Shown: one piece after another, positions 34,962-43,170 of the stretch
Numbering within the stretch: position 1 is the stretch's first letter
Layout: every line of letters starts with the position of its first letter
Source: a marine gamma proteobacterium HTCC2148
GTDB lineage: Bacteria > Pseudomonadota > Gammaproteobacteria > Pseudomonadales > Halieaceae
Assembly (NCBI GenBank): GCA_000156295.1
Contig: DS999228.1
Span: forward strand, 1-64,000
Length of the DNA: 64,000 bases
Reading direction: 5' to 3'
Notes under the pieces: model-generated
Told to the model about the DNA's origin: nothing
Databases searched by the model: none
What the model saw: only the letters and a program-made list of their open reading frames with translations
Program-made: the position numbers and the translations under genes

Positions 34962-35408
34962 CTATACCAGCTCAAAGCCATTAATGTCAGTCATAAAACC
35001 AATGGTTTCATCCGCCCAGACCGCCCGCACTCTTGCCCCGGTGCTCACCTCGCTCTCACCATCGGCGCGCACCCAATGAATCATGGGGACGTCCGCACCA
35101 TCGAGCTTGATCATGGCCCAGGCAAAAGGCTGCTCAGAGGGATGTGCTTCACGGGGCTCCTTAATCCAGGCCCAACTCACGATTTCACCTTCCTGTCCAA
35201 CCGAAACAAACTCGCTCAATTCCTCGGCGGTATCGGGGTCGTACTCCATGGGCGGAACAACCACCCTGCCATCGCTGGCTTTAATGCCGACGATATTGCG
35301 ATCGCGTAATTCGGTGAGGAAACGTCCCACCACCGGCCCGGTAGAGCGGGTGTAGGTATAACCCAGTTCAAATGCCTGGTTGAGAATTTCTGGCTGTGAC
35401 ACGTTCAC
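34962..35408 (-). CDS. DUF35 OB-fold protein without zinc ribbon Cys
   Basis: 148 residues, first gene of the operon. The OB-fold part (EIVSWAWIKEPREAHPSEQPFAWAMIKLDGAD, then GARVRAVWADE) matches DUF35, but the N-terminal ribbon reads GIKASDGRVVVPPMEYDPDT with none of the four Cys. It is therefore a zinc-free paralogue of the next gene. Such pairs, one with zinc and one without, suggest two subunits serving the two thiolase-like proteins. Confidence 0.85.
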   Translation of the reverse strand: MNVSQPEILNQAFELGYTYTRSTGPVVGRFLTELRDRNIVGIKASDGRVVVPPMEYDPDTAEELSEFVSVGQEGEIVSWAWIKEPREAHPSEQPFAWAMIKLDGADVPMIHWVRADGESEVSTGARVRAVWADETIGFMTDINGFELV

Positions 35409-35491
35409 TGCCCTCCATGAGAGGTTAAGTCGAGGTCTCGCAGTATCACGGAGATGACTTATTCGCTCAATGACGCATTGGATCAGCTATA

Positions 35492-35510
35492 AGTGACATT
35501 TCAGATCACT
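35492..35510. promoter_or_regulatory. inverted repeat between DUF35 operon and extradiol dioxygenase
   Basis: AGTGA-N9-TCACT lies in the 200-bp gap between the divergent operon (start 35408) and the dioxygenase gene (start 35609). The spacing suits a TetR- or GntR-type dimer, but no regulator gene is adjacent and no promoter boxes were assigned with confidence. Confidence 0.3.
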
Positions 35511-35608
35511 ATGGTGAACCACAGCCGCTTAACCGAGATAAGGTGTGGCGACAATGCAGAAATCCCCCATAATGTCGGCAATCTTAATAAACCAAGCAGG
35601 AGACAATC

Positions 35609-36514
35609 ATGTCCGTTTCAGCCTCAGGTTACTTGCGAATAGGCTCCACCGATGTAGATGCCTGGATGGATTTCGGCACAGGCGTGCTGGGAATGATGGA
35701 TGCCCAACGCGAAGACACAGGCGGCGCGCGATTCTTGCGCCTGGACGATCACCCCTTCCGCTTTATGGTTGAGCCGGCAGAAGCCGACGGCTTGATCGCC
35801 ACAGGGCTGGAATTTCCCGATGAAGACGCGTTCATCCGGACCTGCGAGGCGCTGGTGGAGGCCGGGCATACGGTGACTGAAGGTTCAGCTGATAATGCGA
35901 AACGTCGCTGTGTTACCGCCTTTGCCACAGTCGTCGATCCATCAGGCAATACGATTGAGCTTTACTGGGGAAGAGAGCTGGACTACACGCCTCTGATTTC
36001 ACCGCAGGGCGTTGCAGGCTTCGTAACGAGCTACCAGCAAACCGGGGATATGGGCTTTGGTCACCTGGTGCTGCCGGCCCCGGACTTCGATGCCACGTCT
36101 ACGTTCTACACCGAAATTATTGGCATGGGCATTACCGACATTCTTTACCCCCCAGGTATGGAGGGTGCGAAAATCCACTTCATGCATGCCAACAATCCAC
36201 GCCAACACTCATTGGCTCTCTTTAACGCTCCACACCCTCTGGGTGTCGTACATATTATGATCGAAGTAGAAACTATGGACGAATTAGGTCGGGGAATGGA
36301 TAGAGCCAAGGCAGCGGGCGCTCATTTTATGGCGACCCTGGGCCGCCATGTGAACGACAATATGTGTTCAGTTTACCTACTAGCGCCTGGCGGAATCGCC
36401 GTTGAATTTGGCTATGACGGAATACTGATTGACCCGCAGACGCACGTTGCCACAGTCTCCACAGAAGGCGATCTTTGGGGCCACGAATACAGTTTTCCGG
36501 GGGTTGAAGACTAA
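35609..36514 (+). CDS. type I extradiol dioxygenase (BphC/HsaC-like)
   Basis: Meta-cleaves a catechol with Fe(II) and O2. 301 residues made of two VOC modules; the C-terminal one is catalytic. Iron ligands are His152 (GFGHLVLP), His215 (GVVHIMIEV) and Glu266 (AVEFGYDG). Active-site His200 (NPRQHSLAL) and the His247-containing GRHVNDNMCSVY are conserved, so it should be active. AGGAG is 8 bases before the ATG. It is divergent from the CoA-thioester operon, pointing to a ring-cleavage step; steroid A-ring catechols are one possible substrate, not shown by the sequence. Confidence 0.88.
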   Translation: MSVSASGYLRIGSTDVDAWMDFGTGVLGMMDAQREDTGGARFLRLDDHPFRFMVEPAEADGLIATGLEFPDEDAFIRTCEALVEAGHTVTEGSADNAKRRCVTAFATVVDPSGNTIELYWGRELDYTPLISPQGVAGFVTSYQQTGDMGFGHLVLPAPDFDATSTFYTEIIGMGITDILYPPGMEGAKIHFMHANNPRQHSLALFNAPHPLGVVHIMIEVETMDELGRGMDRAKAAGAHFMATLGRHVNDNMCSVYLLAPGGIAVEFGYDGILIDPQTHVATVSTEGDLWGHEYSFPGVED

Positions 36515-36573
36515 ACGCTAGCAAATGACGTTTCGCGCTCCTACCTGGGGCGCCAACAGTCCTGCCAGTTTAT

Positions 36574-37326
36574 TTATTTCACTTCCACCGTGACTGGTAT
36601 CCAGCGATTCAGAATATACTGCAGACTACCGTTAGCTCGCATTAGGCGCAGTGCACGATTGAGTTCTGACACTAGCGCTTCATCATCCTTACGCACTGCC
36701 CAGGCCAGCATTTCCTCTGTCAGCGGAGAATACAGACTAATCAGGTCATCGTTCTCCATGCCGTTTGCCAACTGCCAACTGGTTGGTGCGTCATGAATAT
36801 ACATATCGATGGCGTCTTTGCGCAAAGCTTCAAAAGCCTGTTCACTGTTTTCGAACTCGCTGACGATGGCATCGGGTAGCTCGCGCTGAGCAAACGCTGC
36901 GCCTGTTGAGCCGGTTTTTACACCAACACGCACATTCTCGCGGTAAACCGCCCAGGGTTGAGAAAATCGACCCACTTTACTCTTATGCATAATGGCCATC
37001 TGCCCAACGCGCAAATAGGGTTCAGCGAACAATACCTGTTGGCTACGCTCTGCCGTTACGCTGAGTCCCGACATCAATACATCGACCTTGCCGGCATGCA
37101 GCGCCGAAACCAGCCCGTCCAGGGGAATTTGAACGATTTCGATACGACGAGAGAGAATTTTGCCGACCGCTTTGGCGCTATCCGCTTCAATACCGGCAAA
37201 ACGTCCATCCTGCTTGAAATGCAGGGGAGGATAATCCGCTGACATTCCCACCCGCAAAGTCCCTGCGGCGAGCGCCATATTACTGGTAAACAACAGACAG
37301 ACTAGCAATAAAGACTTTCTTAACAT
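36574..37326 (-). CDS. periplasmic amino-acid-type solute-binding protein
   Basis: 250 residues from the ATG at 37326 (MLRKSLLLV), which has GAGG 6 bases upstream; the frame extends 13 codons further without support. The Sec signal peptide ends at NMALAAG. GTLRVGMSADYPPLHFKQDGRFAGIEADSAKAVG is the bacterial family-3 binding protein start; VDVLMSGLSVTAERSQQVLFAEPYL continues the ligand cleft. No permease or ATPase gene is next to it, so it may act with a distant transporter or as a stand-alone sensor-like protein. Confidence 0.85.
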   Translation of the reverse strand: MLRKSLLLVCLLFTSNMALAAGTLRVGMSADYPPLHFKQDGRFAGIEADSAKAVGKILSRRIEIVQIPLDGLVSALHAGKVDVLMSGLSVTAERSQQVLFAEPYLRVGQMAIMHKSKVGRFSQPWAVYRENVRVGVKTGSTGAAFAQRELPDAIVSEFENSEQAFEALRKDAIDMYIHDAPTSWQLANGMENDDLISLYSPLTEEMLAWAVRKDDEALVSELNRALRLMRANGSLQYILNRWIPVTVEVK

Positions 37327-37476
37327 GGTGGTCCTCACACTGAATTGGACAAAAACGGTAGCCACCAGACTTTAGCATCACTGGGCGGGAGTCCAAGCGA
37401 AATTTCAAAAAATCATGGTCTTGGGTCACCACTCTTTCTCACGTAGAATGGAACCTTGTTGGAAGTGGAATTCGAG

Positions 37477-37947
37477 ATGAGCTCCCCGGTACTGCTTAAC
37501 AGGACAATGATTGAAAGCTGGCTCGATGAAGCCAGGGTCGACTATTACACTTGTGAGCGCTGCGAGGGCATGCATCTGCAGTCACTGCAGGACATGGAAG
37601 GAATTATAGACAGCCGTTTGTTTCTTGAGCCCTGGGGGCTATTGCTCACAACAGAGCTGGAAATTCGCCCGATGGCGTTATTGCCAGTAGCAGCTGACCT
37701 GGGTCGCCTGAACATGGATTATCCGACGCTGAAAATATTTCAGGATGTAGTCGACGATGCAACACCGCAACTGGTGGTCGCAGGCATGTTACTGGGAGCC
37801 GCTGGCATTACCCTGGAACAGTTCGCTACCTTCGTAGCCACCACCGTTGCGGCAACCCGAGAGGTGGGTAAGGAATGTCTACAGCTCAATTATCTGTTTG
37901 CTGAGGCCACTCCCGGCGATCAACCCGGTGCAAGTGCGCTGCATTAA
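37477..37947 (+). CDS. YbjN-like (type III secretion chaperone-fold) protein
   Basis: 156 residues from the ATG at 37477. Cytosolic, acidic. A helix-strand pattern with YYTCERCEGMHLQSLQDMEGIIDSRLFLEPWGLLLTTELEIRP and a C-terminal helical end matches YbjN/DUF1790-type proteins, which have a chaperone-like fold. The role in the cell is not known. Its last bases overlap the end of the convergent SDR gene by 4 bp. Confidence 0.6.
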   Translation: MSSPVLLNRTMIESWLDEARVDYYTCERCEGMHLQSLQDMEGIIDSRLFLEPWGLLLTTELEIRPMALLPVAADLGRLNMDYPTLKIFQDVVDDATPQLVVAGMLLGAAGITLEQFATFVATTVAATREVGKECLQLNYLFAEATPGDQPGASALH

Positions 37948-38792
37948 CCTTCTCCCGGTTGAAACCCGGCTAAACCAAAACGTTTTGCCATAAGCTGATC
38001 GAAAGCCCTGGCAGGTAGAAACCTCTTCAATGTCACCAGCAAAAAACTCCCCTTACCACCGCGAATCACCATTGGTGGCTTCGCTTTGAGTAATTTATCC
38101 ACCACCGGTTTGATAAACTCATCCGTCGGGGTAGCGCCTTGCTGGCCAGCCTGCGCCCGCGCCTGAATTCTCGCCTGCATCGGCTCATAAACCGAACCTT
38201 CGGGCAATCGCATCCCCTCCTCCGCATGATCCCCAAAAGAGGAACGCACGCCGCCGGGCTGAATAGTAATGGTGCGAATACCGAAGGGCGCCAACTCCAT
38301 TCGCAAGGCGTCTGTAATTGAGTGTACACAGGCCTTACTGGAACAATAGGCACCGGCAAATGGCGTGGTCAGGAGACCGACAATACTGCCAACGTTAACC
38401 AGGTCTGCAGCGCCGTTCGCAGCCACCGCTTTACGCATTAAAGGCAGAGCCGCGCGAGTCACAGCCACGGGAGCAATCACGTTAGTTTCATACTGCTGCC
38501 GCAGGTCCTCTCGCTGTAAATCTACGATAGCGCCAACCTGCGAAAAGCCGGCGTTGTTCACCAACATATCAAGTTGTCCGACATCAGACTCAACCTGAGT
38601 CATTGCCGCAGCGATGCTGGCGTCGTCGTTTACATCCAGTCCCAGTATTTTCAGCCCGCGCTGTTCCAGGTCATCGAGCGTTTCTGGTCGACGGGCTGTG
38701 GCGTAAACCTTGAGTCCGCGATTATGCAACTCCAGGGCAAGACTGCGGCCAATTCCGCTGGAACAACCAGTGATCAAGACGGTACGCGTCAT
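37944..38792 (-). CDS. short-chain dehydrogenase/reductase
   Basis: NAD(P)-dependent oxidoreductase, 282 residues. TGCSSGIG at 8-15, NNAGF near 86-90, Ser in NVGSIVGLL and YCSSK with the catalytic Tyr and Lys are all present. The Thr-Gly-Cys-Ser-Ser start and length belong to the classical SDR group that includes retinol- and steroid-acting enzymes. It lies 60 bp after the ThuA gene on the same strand and could be the end of the sugar operon or independent. Confidence 0.86.
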   Translation of the reverse strand: MTRTVLITGCSSGIGRSLALELHNRGLKVYATARRPETLDDLEQRGLKILGLDVNDDASIAAAMTQVESDVGQLDMLVNNAGFSQVGAIVDLQREDLRQQYETNVIAPVAVTRAALPLMRKAVAANGAADLVNVGSIVGLLTTPFAGAYCSSKACVHSITDALRMELAPFGIRTITIQPGGVRSSFGDHAEEGMRLPEGSVYEPMQARIQARAQAGQQGATPTDEFIKPVVDKLLKAKPPMVIRGGKGSFLLVTLKRFLPARAFDQLMAKRFGLAGFQPGEG

Positions 38793-38852
38793 TGTAATGT
38801 CCTTGTATGGCGATACTTTTAATAGTCTGAGTCGGGCTGTCAGTCCACGAGG

Positions 38853-39692
38853 CTACAACTTGCCTGCCCAACGGATAGCGCTGGTGATCAACTGTTGAAA
38901 CTCAGGAATGCTGTAGGTCGCGCCCTGGTGCCCAATAGCGCAATAAAGCACCCTGCCCTGTCCTAGTGTGTGGCGCCAGGCGATAGGATGCTCGCCATCC
39001 ATATTGTCGCGCCAGAGGAAATTGCCGCCGGTGGTTATATAACTTTCGCTGTCCATTGTTAGAAGAATTTCATAGCCCTTCTCTGCGGGGTTGTCGTCAA
39101 AGGCATACCACTCCTCGTTTGGAACAACCCAGCGGGCTGGCAAATGCGAGGTGACGTCAGCACTGGGATCCGCCACCAGCACATCGGCATCTTGAAATTG
39201 CGGTGACTGAGTATGGCCAGCAAACTGCGCGCCAATTAATGTGTCCACATACCAGTCCCATTTGTAATAAACGTCGCCGCCCGATGCGTGAAGCCCTATC
39301 CAGGCGCCACCTTGCTCAATCCATTGTTTCATTGCCGAGCGCTGGTCTTCTGTTAACACGTCTCCCGACACATTATTCCAAACCACAACATCGAATTTGG
39401 CGAGATCTTCCGCATTGTGCGTTGCCGCGTTGTCGGTGGTGTAAATATCCCAGCCGTTATTGTTTGCAATATCGATAAGCATTTTTTCGCCGGCGGGAAG
39501 CGCGTCGACGTGCACGAAGCCATTGGCTTTACTCAGCACGAGAATAGCGGGCTGGCTAAATTCAGATAGCGCCGGGGCATTATAATCGTAGTCTGGCCTT
39601 GGAATAATGCCTTGGGACTTCAATGCAAAATAAAAAGCCACCACAAACAGGACGAACAAAACCACAACACCGAGCAGTATTTTTTTTAACAT
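38853..39692 (-). CDS. membrane-anchored ThuA-domain protein
   Basis: 279 residues. An N-terminal transmembrane helix (about 5-24, ILLGVVVLFVLFVVAFYFAL) anchors a ThuA-like domain, a trehalose-utilisation, glutamine-amidotransferase-like fold: DVVVWNNVSGDVLTEDQRSAMKQWIEQGGAWIGLHASG and AGHTQSPQFQDADV. The family recurs in sugar operons with GMC and Gfo/Idh oxidoreductases, often with metal-binding His residues. It follows the GMC gene by 18 bp. Likely periplasmic; it may act on keto-sugars, which is inference. Confidence 0.82.
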   Translation of the reverse strand: MLKKILLGVVVLFVLFVVAFYFALKSQGIIPRPDYDYNAPALSEFSQPAILVLSKANGFVHVDALPAGEKMLIDIANNNGWDIYTTDNAATHNAEDLAKFDVVVWNNVSGDVLTEDQRSAMKQWIEQGGAWIGLHASGGDVYYKWDWYVDTLIGAQFAGHTQSPQFQDADVLVADPSADVTSHLPARWVVPNEEWYAFDDNPAEKGYEILLTMDSESYITTGGNFLWRDNMDGEHPIAWRHTLGQGRVLYCAIGHQGATYSIPEFQQLITSAIRWAGKL

Positions 39693-39710
39693 GATTCACT
39701 CATTTCGTTA

Positions 39711-41429
39711 TCAAATATGGCCTTCGGCCATTTGCTTCACGGCATACTCACAGGCGCGAGCGGTAAATGCCATATAAGTTAAAGAGGGGTTAACGCAAGA
39801 CGCCGACGTCATAAAGGATCCGTCCGTAACAAACAGATTAGGTACGTCATGCGCCTGGTTGTATTTATTCAGCACGGCCTGTTTGGGATCATCACCCATG
39901 CGCGCCGTGCCCATCTCATGAATGCTTTCACCGGGCATGGACATATTTTTACGTCCTGCTGGCACTGGCACCACTGCTCCAGCTGCTTTGAGTAATCGAT
40001 CAGCCTGTTTGCGGGCATCTTCTCTCAGCTTGTACTCGTTATCCTTGAACTCAAAGTCAAAGGCGACCTGCGGAATGCCAAAGCGGTCTACCTTATTGTT
40101 GCTGAGGTACATTCGATTGTCTTCATAGGGCAGGCATTCGGTAAAGCCGGACAGTACAAATATCCAGGGCCCGGGCTTACGCAAATCCTCTTTCAGGCTG
40201 GCGCCGAAGCCCTTGGCATTAAAGCCGGTGCTCCAATCCATGCGCAATGTATAGGTTTGAAAGCCATAGCCGCGTACAAAATCGGCGTCGGGGTCCTGAC
40301 CATCCACGTTGCGAAAGCGAGGAATGTATAAACCGGTAGGTCGATTTCCATGGAAGTAGCTGTCCATGTTATCGAGGAACAAACCCATCCCGCTTTCGCC
40401 GATGGTGTGGTCCATCATGTAGTGTCCCAGTACACCGCTGCTATTTGCCAAACCATTGGGAAAGCGCTCGCTGGTCGAGTTCATCAGTATCTGTGTACTG
40501 CCCACAGTAGAGGCGCACAGAAAGAATATTCTTGCCGAATAGGTTTGCCTTTCACCGGAGACTGTATCGATCACGTGAACCTTGGCAATCTTGCCTGTCT
40601 CGGGGTCATACTCCAGTTTTTCGACCAGTGAGTTAGCTCTTATCGTTAGGTTACCTGTGGCTTTGGCAGCGGGCAGTGTAGAGCTTAGTGAGCTAAAGTA
40701 ACTGCCCGTCGAGCAACCACGCGGACAGGGGCCGCAATAATGACAAGCGCTTCTACCAGGCAAATCTTCTGTCAGAATCGCGGTTCTCGCATTCGTTAGA
40801 GTCACGTCTGGCGCTTTCTTTTTCAGCCTGCTCTCAATAGTCTTTTCAAGTGCGTGCCATGGCATAGGCTTCTGTAACTCTCCATCAGGTAACTGTGGCA
40901 AGCCTTCGTTTCTGCCATTTACACCAATAAATTTTTCAACGTATCCATACCAGGGAGCAATTTCCTCGTAGTCTACAGGCCATGGAATACCATGCCCATC
41001 GTCCGCATTCGCCCTGAAATCCTGTGCACTGAAGCGATAGCTTTGCCTCCCCCATAGCACCGATCGCCCGCCTACCACGTCCGCCCTGGCCCACATAAAC
41101 GGCTTGCCTTCGTCGTCTGCGTAGGGATTATCTTTATCGTTATTCCAGAACTGCCGGTTTGCCTCGTTCATGCTGCCAGACTTACTGCTCCACTTGTATT
41201 CCTGGGCGTATAGGTCACGTGGCCTTTTACCCTGATACGGCAATTTCCAGTCGGGGGCATGCTCCCCCAAATAGCCGGAGCCATGCTGCAAGGGTTTACC
41301 GCGCTCCAAAACAAGCACTTTGAGGCCTTTCTCCGTCAGCTCTTTGGCAGCCCAGCCCCCGGAAATCCCCGACCCAACGACCACGGCATCAAAATCAAAG
41401 TTGGTGCTTTCTATGATTGAGTTTTTCAT
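39711..41429 (-). CDS. GMC-family oxidoreductase, catalytic subunit
   Basis: Flavin-dependent sugar or alcohol oxidation. 572 residues from the ATG at 41429, which forms an ATGA overlap with the stop of subunit 3. FAD-binding GSGISG at 19-24 and VLVLERGKP at 38-46. The C-terminal HEMGTARMGDD and CVNPSLTYMAFTARA segments supply the catalytic His and Asn region. Cys229, Cys232, Cys235 and Cys239 (ACHYCGPCPRGCSTG) contain the C-x5-C-x3-C spacing of the [3Fe-4S] site in FAD-dependent glucose dehydrogenases. With Tat-exported subunit 3 upstream, it probably works in the periplasm. Confidence 0.88.
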   Translation of the reverse strand: MKNSIIESTNFDFDAVVVGSGISGGWAAKELTEKGLKVLVLERGKPLQHGSGYLGEHAPDWKLPYQGKRPRDLYAQEYKWSSKSGSMNEANRQFWNNDKDNPYADDEGKPFMWARADVVGGRSVLWGRQSYRFSAQDFRANADDGHGIPWPVDYEEIAPWYGYVEKFIGVNGRNEGLPQLPDGELQKPMPWHALEKTIESRLKKKAPDVTLTNARTAILTEDLPGRSACHYCGPCPRGCSTGSYFSSLSSTLPAAKATGNLTIRANSLVEKLEYDPETGKIAKVHVIDTVSGERQTYSARIFFLCASTVGSTQILMNSTSERFPNGLANSSGVLGHYMMDHTIGESGMGLFLDNMDSYFHGNRPTGLYIPRFRNVDGQDPDADFVRGYGFQTYTLRMDWSTGFNAKGFGASLKEDLRKPGPWIFVLSGFTECLPYEDNRMYLSNNKVDRFGIPQVAFDFEFKDNEYKLREDARKQADRLLKAAGAVVPVPAGRKNMSMPGESIHEMGTARMGDDPKQAVLNKYNQAHDVPNLFVTDGSFMTSASCVNPSLTYMAFTARACEYAVKQMAEGHI

Positions 41430-42046
41430 TCTAGTCGCGTCAGCCAACTGCTTTGATCTGGCGAAAGCGGGACGTCACCGTCGAAGTACATTGGCATAGC
41501 GTTATACCGCAATACTTGAGTACCGCCTTTTTCAGACGTAAAGAAGCCCCAGATCGTCAACTCCTTCAGCTGGCAAATAAAAGGCGCATCGCTGACAAAG
41601 TCTCTCCGAGTGTTGGCAAAATCGTACCAGGAAGATTCCGAAGCCTTCGCCTCTAGGTCTTCCATTAATGCCAACTGCTGCGCAGCATCAAGCTCGTCAA
41701 AGCTTGAACCATAATCAGCGGCCACACTGGCTTCCAAGTCAGCCAGACCAGCAAGAAAAATAGTCCTCTCCTCGTCGTTAAGCCAATCCGTCGCCATCAA
41801 TTCAATAAATCGGGGCACGCCAGCGTCGATTGCACCTGGAGTATCTGTGCGGGGTATCACAATCTCGCACATTGCCGCGATCGTCTTGCGCTGAGCATCA
41901 TTGAGGAGCCGGGTTGCGCCTTGGTTGTAATCCGGAGCCGCGGCCAAATAGACCTGCTGTTCTTGCGTTAACGCGACGCCCAATTGACTGGCACTGGCAC
42001 CACTGACCAGTATCGCTGCACACTGCAGAAATTCACGCCTGTTCAT
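41426..42046 (-). CDS. gluconate 2-dehydrogenase subunit 3 family protein, Tat-exported
   Basis: Small partner subunit of GMC dehydrogenases. 206 residues from MNRREFLQC at 42046, a twin-arginine signal (NRREFL, then AAILVSGASASQLGVA). The family core is LNDAQRKTIAAMCEIVIPRTDTPGAIDAGVPRFIELMATDWLNDEER. It would escort the folded FAD subunit through the Tat pathway, as in glucose and glucoside dehydrogenases. It overlaps the small membrane gene upstream by 14 bp and the GMC gene downstream by 4 bp. Confidence 0.88.
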   Translation of the reverse strand: MNRREFLQCAAILVSGASASQLGVALTQEQQVYLAAAPDYNQGATRLLNDAQRKTIAAMCEIVIPRTDTPGAIDAGVPRFIELMATDWLNDEERTIFLAGLADLEASVAADYGSSFDELDAAQQLALMEDLEAKASESSWYDFANTRRDFVSDAPFICQLKELTIWGFFTSEKGGTQVLRYNAMPMYFDGDVPLSPDQSSWLTRLE

Positions 42047-42299
42047 TAGGCTTGTTCCTGCGAAAAACGGCGGGTGCCGCGCCAATAAGCAGCGCTACCA
42101 GCACACAACTTAATAGTTGATAGTCCCATGCGCCGAAATAGTAACCGCCTGCTTTGAATGCAGAATAGCCCCAATACACCGGTCCGAACCCGGTCAGGTG
42201 ATACAATTCATAAAACATCACTGCTGTTGCAGGCAGCAGAAAATACAAGTAAAGACCTGCGGCTATCGCTATCAGCCACCTTCTTAAAGATAAAAACAT
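42033..42299 (-). CDS. small membrane protein of the dehydrogenase operon
   Basis: 88 residues from ATG at 42299 (MFLSLRRWLIAI), which has GGAGG 6 bases upstream. Two or three hydrophobic helices: about residues 7-29, an aromatic-rich stretch near 35-55 (GFGPVYWGYSAFKAGGYYFGAWDYQ), and 60-77. I do not know the family. It sits between the TIM-barrel gene and subunit 3, overlapping the latter, so it may anchor the dehydrogenase to the membrane; there is no cytochrome gene in this operon. Confidence 0.68.
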   Translation of the reverse strand: MFLSLRRWLIAIAAGLYLYFLLPATAVMFYELYHLTGFGPVYWGYSAFKAGGYYFGAWDYQLLSCVLVALLIGAAPAVFRRNKPNEQA

Positions 42300-42317
42300 T
42301 GCCAACCTCCGTCAGCT

Positions 42318-43160
42318 CTATAGCCAGTCTTTTATGAAACGAATGCCTTCGCGGTAGACTTCCTCGGGCGAGGAAAATGCATTGCGCCAAACATTAGCAG
42401 CGCCTGCCAATTCAGAATCGGAAGTACCAAAAGCTTCAATGACCAGCCAACCCGAGTAATCAATTGCCTTCAGCGCAGCGAAATTTGCGGCCCAGTCCAC
42501 CTGTCCAGTACCGAGGCTCCCCCGGTGACTCTCGCTAAGGTGAACATGATTCAGCTGCTCTTTTATATTATTGAGTGCTAGTTCAGGCGCGGGATCTTCG
42601 ATATTCGCATGATGAGTATCGTAATGAACACCGACGTTATCTAATCCAACTTGTTCCACCATGCGTTTACAATCTGCCGAGGTGCATATCAGAAATACTT
42701 CGAACCGATTGAGAAACTCCAATCCGAGGCTCACCCCCGATTGTGCCGCATACTCACCCGCCGCATGCAGGTGCTCAGCAGACCAGTTCCATTCATCGGA
42801 GGTCGCTGCAGTGCCTGTAAAATACTTGTGTGCCTGATAGAGACCGCCAATGACCATCGTTGAGCCGATAGTATTGGCATCATCAATCGCTCGCATCAGG
42901 TTCTCCAGAGCGGCCTTCCTGATGGCAGGGTCAGAAGAAACAGGATTCGTGTCCAGGCCTACGAATGCAGAGGATGTGCGCTCAAGCCCAAGGCTATCGC
43001 ATGCTGCCGCCATTTCTTTGAGCTGTTGTTCTGACTGCCCCACCAGGGGGATTTCAACGCCATCAAAACCTGCTTCCGCCAAACCCTCAAAAATGGGAAT
43101 GCTACGAGGCGTCGTCTCTATGCCCCAAAGCAGCATATTCATTCCAATCTTTGTATTCAT
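42318..43160 (-). CDS. TIM-barrel sugar isomerase/epimerase family protein
   Basis: 280 residues of the xylose-isomerase-like AP endonuclease-2 fold. NMLLWGIETTPRSIPIFEGLAEAGFDGVEIP starts strand 1. Metal-binding candidates follow the family pattern: Glu in GLEFLNRFE, Asp-His in YDTHHANIED, His in HVHLSESHRG and Glu in VIEAFG. These residues match the tagatose 3-epimerase branch. Cytosolic by lack of a signal. In keto-glycoside operons such proteins have been shown or proposed to cleave or epimerise 3-keto sugars; the exact role here is not established. Confidence 0.85.
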   Translation of the reverse strand: MNTKIGMNMLLWGIETTPRSIPIFEGLAEAGFDGVEIPLVGQSEQQLKEMAAACDSLGLERTSSAFVGLDTNPVSSDPAIRKAALENLMRAIDDANTIGSTMVIGGLYQAHKYFTGTAATSDEWNWSAEHLHAAGEYAAQSGVSLGLEFLNRFEVFLICTSADCKRMVEQVGLDNVGVHYDTHHANIEDPAPELALNNIKEQLNHVHLSESHRGSLGTGQVDWAANFAALKAIDYSGWLVIEAFGTSDSELAGAANVWRNAFSSPEEVYREGIRFIKDWL

Positions 43161-43170
43161 GCGCCAGTTC

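Noticed and set aside
41452-41475. Sequence CTGGCGAAAGCGGGAC resembling the 24-nt hairpin loop
   Set aside because: Lies inside the subunit 3 coding sequence and has no matching left arm; a chance match.
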